DNA of 64,000 nucleotides from the NCBI RefSeq assembly GCF_002803065.1, contig NZ_NNBL01000007.1, positions 124,001 to 188,000 of the forward strand. The letters are read 5' to 3'. The position numbers and the translations under genes were made by a program. This DNA comes from Streptomyces sp. CB01635 (GTDB taxonomy: Bacteria > Actinomycetota > Actinomycetes > Streptomycetales > Streptomycetaceae). The notes beneath the pieces are model-generated. The model saw only the letters and a program-made list of their open reading frames with translations. It was not told the DNA's origin and searched no databases. The stretch's first letter is position 1. Every line of letters begins with the position of its first letter. Below are positions 8,433 to 16,603 of the stretch, piece by piece.

Positions 8433-8627
8433 CGAAAGCGCCCCAATCCGCCGAGAGTTACTGCTGTGGCGTGTTCCTGCGGTTCGTCCCGCCCCGTACA
8501 TGTGCGCTCGCAGTTCCCCCGTATGCCAGAGAACTCCGCATCCGTCGTCACGTCTAGGGGGTGTTCCCAAGGGCCTTCGGTCGCCGCGCGCGTCCCCGCG
8601 GTGCGCGGCCGTACGGGGGAAATTGCA

Positions 8628-8658
8628 TTGCCATGCGGGCGTCATCGCGCCGTAGCAT
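8628..8658 (+). promoter_or_regulatory. Candidate promoter of proS (leaderless transcript)
   Basis: TTGCCA (8628-8633), a 19-nt spacer and TAGCAT (8653-8658) form a plausible sigma-70-type promoter. The predicted start of transcription falls at or next to the proS ATG (8666). No ribosome-binding site precedes that ATG, which fits a leaderless mRNA. The rest of the 233-nt divergent gap shows nothing else definable. Confidence 0.45.
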
Positions 8659-8665
8659 GCGCGCC

Positions 8666-10081
8666 ATGGCCAAGACACCCGTTCTCACGCCTCAGGCCGA
8701 GGACTTCCCGCGCTGGTACCAGGACATCGTCAACAAGGCCGAACTGGCCGACAACGGTCCAGTGCGCGGCACGATGGTCATCCGACCGTACGGCTACGGC
8801 CTGTGGGAGCGGATGCAGCAGGACATGGACGCCCGCATCAAGGAGACGGGCACCCAGAACGCGTACTTCCCGCTCCTGATCCCGCAGTCGTACCTCCACA
8901 AGGAGGCCGAGCACGTCGAGGGGTTCGCGCCCGAACTCGCCGTGGTCACGCACGGCGGCGGCAAGGAGCTGGAAGAGCCCGCCGTCGTCCGCCCCACCTC
9001 CGAGATGATCATCAACGAGTACTTCGCGAAGTGGGTGCAGAGCTACCGCGACCTGCCCCTCCTCATCAACCAGTGGGCGAACGTCGTCCGCTGGGAACTG
9101 CGGCCCCGCCTCTTCCTGCGGACCACGGAGTTCCTCTGGCAGGAGGGCCACACCGCGCACGCCACGTACGAGGAGGCCCGCGACTTCGCGGCCCGCATCC
9201 ACCGGCACGTGTACGCGGACTTCATGCAGGACGTCCTCGCGATGGACGTCGTCCTCGGCCGCAAGACCGCCGAGGAGCGCTTCGCCGGCGCCATCAACAC
9301 CCTCACGCTCGAAGGCATGATGGGCGACGGCAAGGCCCTCCAGCTGGGCACCAGCCACGAACTCGGCCAGAACTTCGCCAGGGCCTTCCACACCCAGTAC
9401 CTGTCCAAGGAGGGCAAGCAGGAGCTGGTCTGGCAGACCTCCTGGGGCTCGACCACCCGCATGATCGGTGCCCTCGTGATGATGCACGGCGACGACAACG
9501 GTCTGCGGATCCCGCCCCGGCTCGCCCCCACCCAGGTCGTGGTGCTCGCCATCAAGGGGGACGACGCCGTTCTGGCCAAGGTCCACGAGATCGGTGACGC
9601 CCTCAAGGCGGCGGGCATCCGCGTCCATGTCGACGACCGCACGGACACCCCGTTCGGCCGCCGAGCCGTCGACTGGGAACTCAAGGGAGTGCCCGTGCGC
9701 GTCGAGATCGGCCCGCGCGACCTCGAGAACGGCACGGCGGTGCTGGCCAGGCGCATCCCCGGCGGCAAGGAGCCGGTCGCCGTCGAGGCGCTCGCCGCAC
9801 TGCTGCCCACCGTCCTCGAGGAGGACCAGGCGCTGCTCCTCAAGCAGGCCCGCGAGCGCCGTGAGTCCCGTACGACCGATGTGACGACGGTCGACGAGGC
9901 CGTCGAGGCCGCCACATCGGGCGGCTGGGCCCGCATCCCGTGGGCCACCCTCGGCGAGGCGGGCGAGGCCGAACTCGCCGAGCACTCCGTCTCCGTCCGG
10001 TGTCTGGTCACCGAGGACGGGGCGGTGCCGGACGCGGACGACGCGGCGGGTAACGTCGCCGTCGTGGCGCGCGCGTACTGA
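8666..10081 (+). CDS. proS: Prolyl-tRNA synthetase, archaeal/eukaryotic type
   Basis: A 471-residue class II synthetase charging tRNA-Pro. The order is the catalytic core with motif 2 (RWELRPRLFLRTTEFLWQEGHTA), then an anticodon-binding domain (VVVLAIKGDD... HVDDRTDTPFGRRAVDWELKGVPVRVEIG, split here), then a C-terminal domain. It lacks the large editing insertion of bacterial-type enzymes and is of the shorter archaeal/eukaryotic (ProS type 3) kind. The ATG at 8666 (AKTPVLTPQ) is preferred; an in-frame ATG nine bases earlier is possible. Streptomyces usually also carry a bacterial-type ProRS elsewhere, so this may be a second copy. Confidence 0.93.
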   Translation: MAKTPVLTPQAEDFPRWYQDIVNKAELADNGPVRGTMVIRPYGYGLWERMQQDMDARIKETGTQNAYFPLLIPQSYLHKEAEHVEGFAPELAVVTHGGGKELEEPAVVRPTSEMIINEYFAKWVQSYRDLPLLINQWANVVRWELRPRLFLRTTEFLWQEGHTAHATYEEARDFAARIHRHVYADFMQDVLAMDVVLGRKTAEERFAGAINTLTLEGMMGDGKALQLGTSHELGQNFARAFHTQYLSKEGKQELVWQTSWGSTTRMIGALVMMHGDDNGLRIPPRLAPTQVVVLAIKGDDAVLAKVHEIGDALKAAGIRVHVDDRTDTPFGRRAVDWELKGVPVRVEIGPRDLENGTAVLARRIPGGKEPVAVEALAALLPTVLEEDQALLLKQARERRESRTTDVTTVDEAVEAATSGGWARIPWATLGEAGEAELAEHSVSVRCLVTEDGAVPDADDAAGNVAVVARAY

Positions 10082-10300
10082 GCCACCGCACCTGCGAAGC
10101 GAGCGGCGCGAGAAGGCCGAAAGGCCCCTTGCGCATCAGAGGGACACAGTCGCCCCGGCGTGCGGACATCGTCTACGCGCCGGGGCGTACGTACGCCTAC
10201 GCACCACCTTGGTGTGAGCTGTGAGGCTTCTCCGCAGATCAGCGCACCCGCCCTCGTCCGGACGCATGAGCGGCAACTGACTGGTACGTGCAAATTATTT

Positions 10301-10334
10301 GGGATGCCCCGGAATAGGAACACAGAGGCATCCC
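10301..10334. repeat. Perfect 8-bp inverted repeat upstream of the SprT-like gene
   Basis: GGGATGCC (10301-10308) and GGCATCCC (10327-10334) are separated by 18 nt in an unusually AT-rich stretch of the 269-nt interval between proS and the next gene. It ends 16 nt before the GTG start, so it could be an operator. Upstream, a weak GGCC-GAAA-GGCC hairpin near 10115-10125 may terminate proS. Nothing else is recognised in the interval. Confidence 0.5.
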
Positions 10335-10350
10335 GGCTCGTTGTCACGAC

Positions 10351-10947
10351 GTGAGCACGACACCACCTGTTCTCGCCGCAGAGCTGGCACAGGCGTGGGC
10401 CGACATTCAGCGGCACCACCCCGAGCTGCCAGATCTAGCCGCGCCCGAATCCCTGATCGGGGAGTCGTCGTCCGCCTGCGGACACGAGCTCTCCTTCGAG
10501 CGACTCCTCCATGAGGCAGTCCATGGCATCGCCGCCGCCCGAGGAGTACGCGACACCTCCCGCGCCGGCCGGTACCACAACCGCAGATTCCTCGCCATCG
10601 CCGAAGAGCTTGGCCTCGACCACCCCGAGGAGCCGCACCCCAGCAGCGGCTTCTCGCTGGTGACGCTCAACCCCGAGGCGAAGCAGCGTTACCGGCCGAC
10701 GATCGAGCGGCTCAAGAACGCCCTCAAGGCGCACACTGTGGCCACGGCCGCGGACACCAAGCGCAGCTTCCGCGGCCCGGCCGCGCGGCACGGCTCCTCC
10801 GGGGGCGGCGTCCGCGTCAAGGCGGTCTGCGACTGCGGGCGCAATGTGCGCGTGGTGCCCTCGGTCCTCGCCCAGGCTCCGATCGTCTGCGGCGGCTGCG
10901 GCAAGCCGTTCCGCATCCCGGAGGCTGTCGGCGCGGGCGTCGGGTGA
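10351..10947 (+). CDS. SprT-like zinc metalloprotein with C-terminal zinc ribbon
   Basis: A 198-residue protein. It has an HEAVH motif (residues 54-58, HExxH pattern), a downstream histidine in RYHNRRF (H76), and a C-terminal zinc-ribbon pattern C160-x-C162 / C180-x2-C183. This layout (HExxH, third histidine, terminal Cys4 ribbon) matches the SprT-like fold, whose eukaryotic relatives (Spartan) cleave DNA-protein crosslinks. The bacterial role is unclear, and the function here is inferred from motifs only. The GTG start has no clear ribosome-binding site and follows a perfect inverted repeat. It is a lone gene between proS and rpsP; the GGGGCG/CGCCCC hairpin near 10987-11015 could end it. Confidence 0.6.
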   Translation: MSTTPPVLAAELAQAWADIQRHHPELPDLAAPESLIGESSSACGHELSFERLLHEAVHGIAAARGVRDTSRAGRYHNRRFLAIAEELGLDHPEEPHPSSGFSLVTLNPEAKQRYRPTIERLKNALKAHTVATAADTKRSFRGPAARHGSSGGGVRVKAVCDCGRNVRVVPSVLAQAPIVCGGCGKPFRIPEAVGAGVG

Positions 10948-11027
10948 TCTCCAGCTGATCTTCGGTGAGGGTGCGCGACCTGCTGCGGGGCGCCCAGACC
11001 GGATTCGGCCGCCCCGCCGGCGTATGG

Positions 11028-11033
11028 CACAAT
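11028..11033 (+). promoter_or_regulatory. Candidate -10 box of the rpsP operon
   Basis: CACAAT lies about 135 nt upstream of rpsP in TATGGCACAATGG, with a weak TTCGGC 18 nt further upstream. The leader between this box and rpsP shows no clear hairpin attenuator. Confidence 0.35.
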
Positions 11034-11168
11034 GGCTAGCTGTACTCGACAGCCGCACAGGAACCCTCTCGCCTCCGGCTGACGCGTCCATCGGGCACTC
11101 CGAGTACCGCAACCCCACGTGGCATCCCGTTGTGCCCAACCACGTCAAGACCAGGAGACACCACTCCA

Positions 11169-11606
11169 GTGGCAGTCAAGATCAAGCTGAAGCGTCTGGG
11201 CAAGATCCGTTCGCCTCACTACCGCATCGTCGTCGCCGACTCCCGTACCCGCCGTGACGGCCGGGCCATCGAGGAGATCGGCCTGTACCACCCGGTACAG
11301 AACCCCTCGCGCATCGAGGTCAACTCGGAGCGTGCCCAGTACTGGCTGTCCGTCGGCGCCCAGCCGACCGAGCCGGTCATGGCCATCCTGAAGCTCACCG
11401 GTGACTGGCAGAAGCACAAGGGCCTCCCGGCCCCCGCGCCGCTGCTCGTCGCGGAGCCCAAGGACAAGCGCGCCGCGTTCGAGGCCTTCTCCAAGGGTCT
11501 CGAGGGCGACGACGCCAAGGGTGAGGCCATCACCCCGAAGGCCAAGAAGGCTGACAAGAAGGCGGACGAGGCCCCGGCCGAGTCCACCGAGTCCACCGAG
11601 GCCTGA
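11169..11606 (+). CDS. rpsP: 30S ribosomal protein S16
   Basis: A 145-residue protein starting AVKIKLKRLGKIRSPHYRIVVADSR, with the S16 core in the first ~85 residues and a lysine/alanine/glutamate-rich actinobacterial C-terminal extension (KKADKKADEAPAESTESTEA). GTG start with AGGAGA 11 nt upstream. It is the first gene of rpsP-khpA-rimM-trmD, ending 2 nt before khpA. S16 stabilises the 30S body during assembly. Confidence 0.97.
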   Translation: MAVKIKLKRLGKIRSPHYRIVVADSRTRRDGRAIEEIGLYHPVQNPSRIEVNSERAQYWLSVGAQPTEPVMAILKLTGDWQKHKGLPAPAPLLVAEPKDKRAAFEAFSKGLEGDDAKGEAITPKAKKADKKADEAPAESTESTEA

Positions 11607-11608
11607 GC

Positions 11609-11848
11609 ATGCTCGAGGAGGCTCTTGAGCACCTCGTGAAGGGCATCGTCGACAACCCCGACGATGTGCAGGTCGCCTCGCGCAACCTGCGCCGTGGGCG
11701 CGTACTCGAGGTCCGGGTGCACCCCGATGACCTCGGCAAGGTGATCGGCCGTAACGGCCGCACCGCGCGTGCCCTGCGTACCGTCGTGGGCGCCATCGGC
11801 GGCCGCGGTGTCCGCGTCGACCTCGTCGACGTGGACCAGGTTCGCTGA
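11609..11848 (+). CDS. khpA: KH-domain RNA-binding protein (KhpA type)
   Basis: A 79-residue single KH domain with the RNA-binding loop VIGRNGRTARAL (GxxG). It lies between rpsP and rimM, the conserved place of KhpA. In Firmicutes KhpA pairs with KhpB/EloR to regulate RNAs linked to cell division; the actinobacterial role is less clear. It starts 2 nt after the rpsP stop. Confidence 0.9.
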   Translation: MLEEALEHLVKGIVDNPDDVQVASRNLRRGRVLEVRVHPDDLGKVIGRNGRTARALRTVVGAIGGRGVRVDLVDVDQVR

Positions 11849-11949
11849 GCCGGACCAACGGTTCGGCGACAAATGAAGCACCGGCTCGGGCCGGGGAGGG
11901 CCTCAGGGCCGTCCCCGGCCCGTGGCCGTATGACAGGAGAGTTGTTCAC

Positions 11950-12540
11950 GTGCAGCTGGTAGTCGCGCGCATCGGCCGCGCCCACGGCATCAAGGGCGAG
12001 GTCACCGTCGAGGTACGCACCGACGAGCCCGAGCTGCGGCTCGGCCCCGGTGCCGTGCTCGCCACCGACCCCGCCTCCGCGGGGCCGCTGACGATCGAGA
12101 CCGGCCGCGTGCACAGCGGCCGCCTCCTGCTGCGCTTCGAGGGCGTACGCGGCCGTACGGCCGCAGAGGCCCTGCGCAACACGCTCCTGATCGCCGAGGT
12201 CGACCCGGAGGAGCTGCCGGAGGACGAGGACGAGTTCTACGACCACCAGCTGATGGACCTGGACGTGGTCACCACGGACGGTGTCGAGGTCGGCCGGATC
12301 ACCGAGATCTCGCACCTGCCCTCGCAGGACCTGTTCATCGTGGAGCGCCCCGACGGCAGCGAGGTGATGATCCCCTTCGTCGAGGAGATCGTCACCGAGA
12401 TCGACCTCGAGGAGCAGCGGGCGATCATCGACCCGCCGCCCGGTCTCATCGACGACCGTGCCGAGATCGCCTCCAGCCGCGACGCCGACGAGGGCTCTGA
12501 CGAGGACTCAGGCAAGGGCTCCGAGGCGGGCGGCGCCTGA
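11950..12540 (+). CDS. rimM: 16S rRNA processing protein RimM
   Basis: A 196-residue ribosome maturation factor. The N-terminal RimM barrel begins QLVVARIGRAHGIKGEVTVEV, and the PRC-barrel domain follows (FYDHQLMDLDVVTTDGVEVG... VMIPFVEEIV). The acidic C-terminal tail (EGSDEDSGKGSEAGGA) is typical of actinobacteria. It binds S19 and helps mature the 30S head. GTG start; ACAGGAGAG lies about 10 nt upstream. The stop overlaps the trmD ATG (TGATG). Confidence 0.95.
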   Translation: MQLVVARIGRAHGIKGEVTVEVRTDEPELRLGPGAVLATDPASAGPLTIETGRVHSGRLLLRFEGVRGRTAAEALRNTLLIAEVDPEELPEDEDEFYDHQLMDLDVVTTDGVEVGRITEISHLPSQDLFIVERPDGSEVMIPFVEEIVTEIDLEEQRAIIDPPPGLIDDRAEIASSRDADEGSDEDSGKGSEAGGA

Positions 12541-13361
12541 TGCGGCTCGACGTCGTCACGATCTTCCCCGAGTACCTCGACCCGCTGAACGTCTCCCTCG
12601 TCGGCAAGGCCCGCGCGCGCGGGCAGCTCGACGTACGGGTGCACGACCTCAGGGAGTGGACGTACGACCGGCACAACACGGTCGACGACACCCCCTACGG
12701 CGGCGGCCCCGGCATGGTCATGAAGACCGGCCCCTGGGGCGACGCCCTCGACGACGTGCTCGCCGAAGGCTACGAGACCGGGTCCCACGGCCCCGCCCTC
12801 GTCGTCCCCACGCCCAGCGGACGCCCCTTCACCCAGGAGCTCGCCGTCGAGCTCTCCGAGCGCCCGTGGCTGGTCTTCACGCCCGCGCGCTACGAGGGCA
12901 TCGACCGCCGCGTCATCGACGAGTACGCGACCCGGATGCCGGTCTACGAGGTCTCCATCGGCGACTACGTGCTCGCCGGCGGAGAGGCCGCCGTGCTCGT
13001 CGTCACGGAGGCCGTCGCGCGGCTGCTGCCCGGAGTCCTCGGCAACGCCGAGTCCCACCGGGACGACTCCTTCGCGCCCGGCGCCATGGCCAACCTCCTC
13101 GAAGGGCCCGTCTACACCAAGCCCCCCGAGTGGCGCGGACAGGGCATCCCTGACGTGCTGCTCAGCGGCCACCACGGCAAGATCGCGCGCTGGCGCAGGG
13201 ACGAGGCGCTGCGGCGCACCACCCGCAACAGGCCCGATCTCGTGGAGCGTTGCGACCCCTCGGTCTTCGACAAGAAGGACCGCGAGATGCTCTCCATCCT
13301 GGGGTGGCGGCCGGGCCCGGACGGCCGATTTGGGCGAGACCCCGAAGCCGTGGAAGAATAG
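12540..13361 (+). CDS. trmD: tRNA (guanine-N1)-methyltransferase TrmD
   Basis: A 273-residue SPOUT-fold enzyme that makes m1G37 in tRNAs read by proline, leucine and arginine codons. The N-terminus MRLDVVTIFPEYLDPLN, the glycine-rich segment TPYGGGPGMVM and the trefoil-knot SAM site (YEVSIGDYVLAGGEAA) are all present. It overlaps rimM by one base. Because m1G37 supports proline decoding, its nearness to proS is of mild interest. After the stop a 133-nt gap precedes rplS. Confidence 0.96.
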   Translation: MRLDVVTIFPEYLDPLNVSLVGKARARGQLDVRVHDLREWTYDRHNTVDDTPYGGGPGMVMKTGPWGDALDDVLAEGYETGSHGPALVVPTPSGRPFTQELAVELSERPWLVFTPARYEGIDRRVIDEYATRMPVYEVSIGDYVLAGGEAAVLVVTEAVARLLPGVLGNAESHRDDSFAPGAMANLLEGPVYTKPPEWRGQGIPDVLLSGHHGKIARWRRDEALRRTTRNRPDLVERCDPSVFDKKDREMLSILGWRPGPDGRFGRDPEAVEE

Positions 13362-13494
13362 GCCGCTGCTGTACGTCCAGCGTGCGCCCCTGCCACAGGG
13401 GGAACGACGCCCGCCCGACGCGATCAGCTACCGAATCCTCATTTCGAAGACTCCCGCCGATGACCTGTGGCATCGGTGAAGAAAGCAGACGATC

Positions 13495-13845
13495 ATGTCT
13501 CACCTGCTCGACTCCGTCGACAGCGCGTCGCTGCGCAGCGACATCCCGGCCTTCCGCCCGGGTGACACCGTCAACGTCCACGTCCGCGTCATCGAGGGCA
13601 ACCGCTCCCGTGTGCAGCAGTTCAAGGGCGTAGTCATCCGCCGCCAGGGCGCCGGTGTCCGCGAGACCTTCACGGTCCGCAAGGTCTCCTTCTCCGTCGG
13701 CGTCGAGCGCACGTTCCCGGTGCACACCCCGATCGTCGAGAAGATCGAGCTCGTCACCCGCGGTGACGTGCGTCGCGCGAAGCTCTACTACCTGCGCGAC
13801 CTGCGCGGCAAGGCCGCGAAGATCAAGGAGAAGCGCGACAACTGA
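13495..13845 (+). CDS. rplS: 50S ribosomal protein L19
   Basis: A 116-residue protein beginning SHLLDSVDSASLRSDIPAFRPGDTV, with the L19 signature KVSFSVGVERTFPVHTPIVEKI and a basic C-terminus. It sits at the 30S-50S interface. GAAGAAAG lies upstream of the ATG. The 5' gap contains a CCGATG/CATCGG hairpin at roughly 13457-13478, which may be a leader structure, but it is not a known leader I can confirm. Confidence 0.97.
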   Translation: MSHLLDSVDSASLRSDIPAFRPGDTVNVHVRVIEGNRSRVQQFKGVVIRRQGAGVRETFTVRKVSFSVGVERTFPVHTPIVEKIELVTRGDVRRAKLYYLRDLRGKAAKIKEKRDN

Positions 13846-13890
13846 GCTCGCGCACGGGGTCACAGCCGGGCCGGATAGCATCTGGCCTCG

Positions 13891-14589
13891 ATGGACACCG
13901 AAGCACAGACAACGGAACGCGATCGCGCCTCCCAACCCTCCGTACACGAGGGCGAGGAGGAGCGGTCGCGTTTCGCGTTTGTGCCGTGGGCCGCGTCCTG
14001 GCTCCCCGGCGGCCGCCTGACCCTGTCGGCGCTGCTCTGCCTTGTTCTGCTGCTCCTGCTGAGCATCTTCGTGATGCAGCCCTTCCAGATCCCCAGCGGT
14101 TCCATGGAGCCCGCATTGAGGGTCGGGGACCGCGTTCTCGTAAACAAGTTGGCGTACCGTTTCGGTGCTGAGCCGCAGCGGGGCGACGTCGTGGTCTTCG
14201 ACGGGACCGGGTACTTCGGTGACGCCGACTACATCAAGCGGGTCGTGGGCGTGGGGGGAGACCATGTGGTCTGCTGCGACAGCAAGGGGAGGATCGGGGT
14301 GAACGGCGAACCGGTGGACGAGAGTTCGTTCCTGTACCCCGGGAACACCCCCTCGAAGGTCCCCTTCGACCTCGTCGTGCCCGACGGCACCCTCTTCCTG
14401 CTCGGTGATCACCGGGGCGACTCCCGGGACTCACGCGACTACCTGGGCGCGCCCGGCGGCGGCATGGTCCCCGTGGGCGAAGTGATCGGCAGGGCCCAGT
14501 GGATCGCCTGGCCGACGGGCCACTGGGGCTCCCTGTCCCGTAACGACGTCTACGCGCGCGTGCCCGGACCCGGCGGTGCCCATGGGTAA
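13891..14589 (+). CDS. sipW: Type I signal peptidase SipW
   Basis: A 232-residue membrane serine/lysine signal peptidase, first of four in tandem. One transmembrane segment (about 44-64, LTLSALLCLVLLLLLSIFVM) precedes the catalytic serine in IPSGSMEPALRVGDRVLVNK. The catalytic lysine is in the following IKRVVGVGGDHV region, and GDHRGDSRDSRDY is box E. It removes signal peptides from secreted precursors at the outer face of the membrane. A TAGCAT box at 13876-13881 lies 10 nt upstream of the ATG and may drive the cluster. The 3' end overlaps sipX by 8 nt. Confidence 0.93.
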   Translation: MDTEAQTTERDRASQPSVHEGEEERSRFAFVPWAASWLPGGRLTLSALLCLVLLLLLSIFVMQPFQIPSGSMEPALRVGDRVLVNKLAYRFGAEPQRGDVVVFDGTGYFGDADYIKRVVGVGGDHVVCCDSKGRIGVNGEPVDESSFLYPGNTPSKVPFDLVVPDGTLFLLGDHRGDSRDSRDYLGAPGGGMVPVGEVIGRAQWIAWPTGHWGSLSRNDVYARVPGPGGAHG

Positions 14590-15718
14590 CCGCGGACGCT
14601 CCCACTCGCGCAGGGGCGGCGGCGACACCCGCCTGCCCACCGGGACGCGCCGCGCCGGTACCCCGCCACTGCCGGGCCGTGCCGAGCGGCGCAGGCTGGC
14701 GCGCAAGGTCAAGCGACGCCGGCAGCGCTCCGCGCTCAAGGAGATCCCGCTCCTCATAGGCGTGGCGCTGCTGATAGCGCTCGTCCTGAAGACGTTCCTC
14801 GTCCAGGCCTTCGTGATTCCGTCCGGCTCCATGGAGCAGACGATCAGGATCGGCGACCGGGTCCTGGTCGACAAGCTCACCCCGTGGTTCGGCGCGAAGC
14901 CGCACCGCGGCGACGTCGTCGTCTTCAAGGACCCCGGCAAGTGGCTGGAACAGGAACAGGGCGCGAAGAAGGACGCCCCCGTCGGCGTCAAACAGGTGAA
15001 AGAAGGCCTCACCTGGATCGGCCTTCTGCCCTCCGACGACGAGCGCGACCTCATCAAGAGGGTCATCGCGGTCGGCGGTGACACCGTCAAGTGCTGCGAC
15101 AAGCAGGGCCGCGTGACGGTCAACGGGACGCCCCTGAACGAGCCGTACATCCACCCCGGAGACGTGCCGTCGAAGTTCGAGTTCGAGGTCAAGGTGCCCA
15201 AGGGGCGCCTGTTCGTGATGGGCGACCACCGCTCCAACTCGGCCGACTCGCGCTTCCACCGCACCGAGCCGTTCAGCGGCACCGTCTCGGAGAAGTCGGT
15301 CGTCGGCCGCGCCCGCGTCATCGCCTGGCCGGTCGGTCACTGGACCACGCTCCCGGAGCCGGACACCTACGCGACGGTGGCCGCCGCGCAGAACAGATCG
15401 GCCGCGGCCCGGCAACCGTCGCATAGGGTGGCCTCCGAGGATCTGAACGGATTGATCCCTCTCCCGAGCCCTGCGGAACTCCCGCTCGTTATGGGAGTGG
15501 TGGGCCTGCATCGCGTATGGGACGACAGGCAGCGGCACGGAGTGAGGAGTGGATGTGGGGGACTTGGCGGTCGGCGCACGGTCAGGGCAAGGGCCCGACG
15601 AGCAGCCCGGGCGATCCGACGACGGAGCGGCATCGGCCGCGACGGGCGCCGTGAACCTCGACAATGGCGCCGCGAACGGCGACGGGCACGGTGGTGGACG
15701 GGGCGACGGCCCTGGTGA
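14582..15718 (+). CDS. sipX: Type I signal peptidase SipX
   Basis: A 378-residue signal peptidase. The basic N-terminus is followed by a membrane anchor (IPLLIGVALLIALVLKTFLV), the serine motif IPSGSMEQTIRIGDRVLVDK, the lysine box LIKRVIAVGGDTV and GDHRSNSADSR. A C-terminal hydrophobic stretch (PAELPLVMGVVGLHRVW) may be a second anchor. The last ~54 residues are an Arg/Gly-rich tail encoded in the region that also encodes the sipY N-terminus in another frame (about 164 nt overlap), so the true end deserves checking. The ATG at 14582 is chosen over a GTG at 14576. Confidence 0.9.
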   Translation: MGNRGRSHSRRGGGDTRLPTGTRRAGTPPLPGRAERRRLARKVKRRRQRSALKEIPLLIGVALLIALVLKTFLVQAFVIPSGSMEQTIRIGDRVLVDKLTPWFGAKPHRGDVVVFKDPGKWLEQEQGAKKDAPVGVKQVKEGLTWIGLLPSDDERDLIKRVIAVGGDTVKCCDKQGRVTVNGTPLNEPYIHPGDVPSKFEFEVKVPKGRLFVMGDHRSNSADSRFHRTEPFSGTVSEKSVVGRARVIAWPVGHWTTLPEPDTYATVAAAQNRSAAARQPSHRVASEDLNGLIPLPSPAELPLVMGVVGLHRVWDDRQRHGVRSGCGGLGGRRTVRARARRAARAIRRRSGIGRDGRREPRQWRRERRRARWWTGRRPW

Positions 15719-16544
15719 CGGCCACGGTGACGGCGGCAGGGCGGGAGGCCGGGCGAAGAAGCCCCGCTCCTTCTGGAAGGAGCTTCCGCTCCTGATCGTC
15801 ATCGCGCTGGTCCTGGCGCTGGTGATCAAGACGTTCCTGGTGCAGGCGTTCTCGATTCCGTCGGCGTCGATGGAGAACACCCTGCAGATCGGCGACCGCG
15901 TGCTCGTCGACAAGCTGACGCCGTGGTTCGGCTCCGAGCCCGGGCGCGGCGAGGTCATCGTCTTCCACGACCCGGACGGCTGGCTCAGGGACGAGCCGAC
16001 GGCCGAGCCGAATCCGGTGCAGCGCCTCCTCGGCTGGATCGGCCTGATGCCGTCCACCAACGAGAAGGACCTCATCAAGCGCGTCATCGGCGTCGGCGGC
16101 GACACGATCGAGTGCAACGGGACGGGCCCGCTCGAGGTCAACGGCAAGGCGCTGAACGAGCCGTACGTCTACCCGGGGAACACCCCGTGCAGCGACGACA
16201 ATGTGGGCGGCAAGTTCAAGGTCACCGTACCCATTGGCAAAGTTTGGGTCATGGGTGACCACCGCCAGGACTCCATGGACTCCCGGTACCACCAGCAGGA
16301 CAGCAACCAGGGCTTCGTGCCCGTGGACAACGTCGTGGGCCGCGCGATCGTGGTCGCCTGGCCGCCCACCCGCTGGACGACCCTGCCGGTGCCGGACACG
16401 TTCGACCAGCCGGGCCTCAGCGCGGCGATGGGAGCGGCTCCGGGCGCGCTCGGGCTCGCGGGCGCCGCACCACTCGTGCTGTGGCGCAGGCGTCGGCTTA
16501 CCCAGGGGAACACCAGGGTTTCTGAGGCGAAGACCGCCGGGTAG
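15555..16544 (+). CDS. sipY: Type I signal peptidase SipY
   Basis: A 329-residue signal peptidase. It has a long glycine/aspartate-rich cytoplasmic N-terminus (GDGHGGGRGDGPGDGHGDGG), one anchor (LPLLIVIALVLALVIKTFLV), the serine motif IPSASMENTLQIGDRVLVDK (alanine in place of the usual glycine before the serine), the lysine box LIKRVIGVGGDTI and GDHRQDSMDSR. A C-terminal hydrophobic segment ends in basic residues (LVLWRRRRL), consistent with a second membrane span. The GTG at 15555 lies 5 nt after GAGGAG; a GTG at 15549 overlaps that site. Confidence 0.92.
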   Translation: MGDLAVGARSGQGPDEQPGRSDDGAASAATGAVNLDNGAANGDGHGGGRGDGPGDGHGDGGRAGGRAKKPRSFWKELPLLIVIALVLALVIKTFLVQAFSIPSASMENTLQIGDRVLVDKLTPWFGSEPGRGEVIVFHDPDGWLRDEPTAEPNPVQRLLGWIGLMPSTNEKDLIKRVIGVGGDTIECNGTGPLEVNGKALNEPYVYPGNTPCSDDNVGGKFKVTVPIGKVWVMGDHRQDSMDSRYHQQDSNQGFVPVDNVVGRAIVVAWPPTRWTTLPVPDTFDQPGLSAAMGAAPGALGLAGAAPLVLWRRRRLTQGNTRVSEAKTAG

Positions 16545-16603
16545 GGTGCCGTCCCAGATCGCCGATCTTCCACGGCGAGTCTCCGAGGCGGGGAGCAACT
16601 GGG

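Noticed and set aside
8433..8665. T-box leader for proS
   Set aside because: No T-box core or specifier stem is visible, and the likely promoter overlaps the start codon, leaving no leader.
10311..10342. SigR-type promoter (GGAAT ... GTT) upstream of the SprT-like gene
   Set aside because: The spacing is about 24 nt; known SigR promoters use 18-19 nt.
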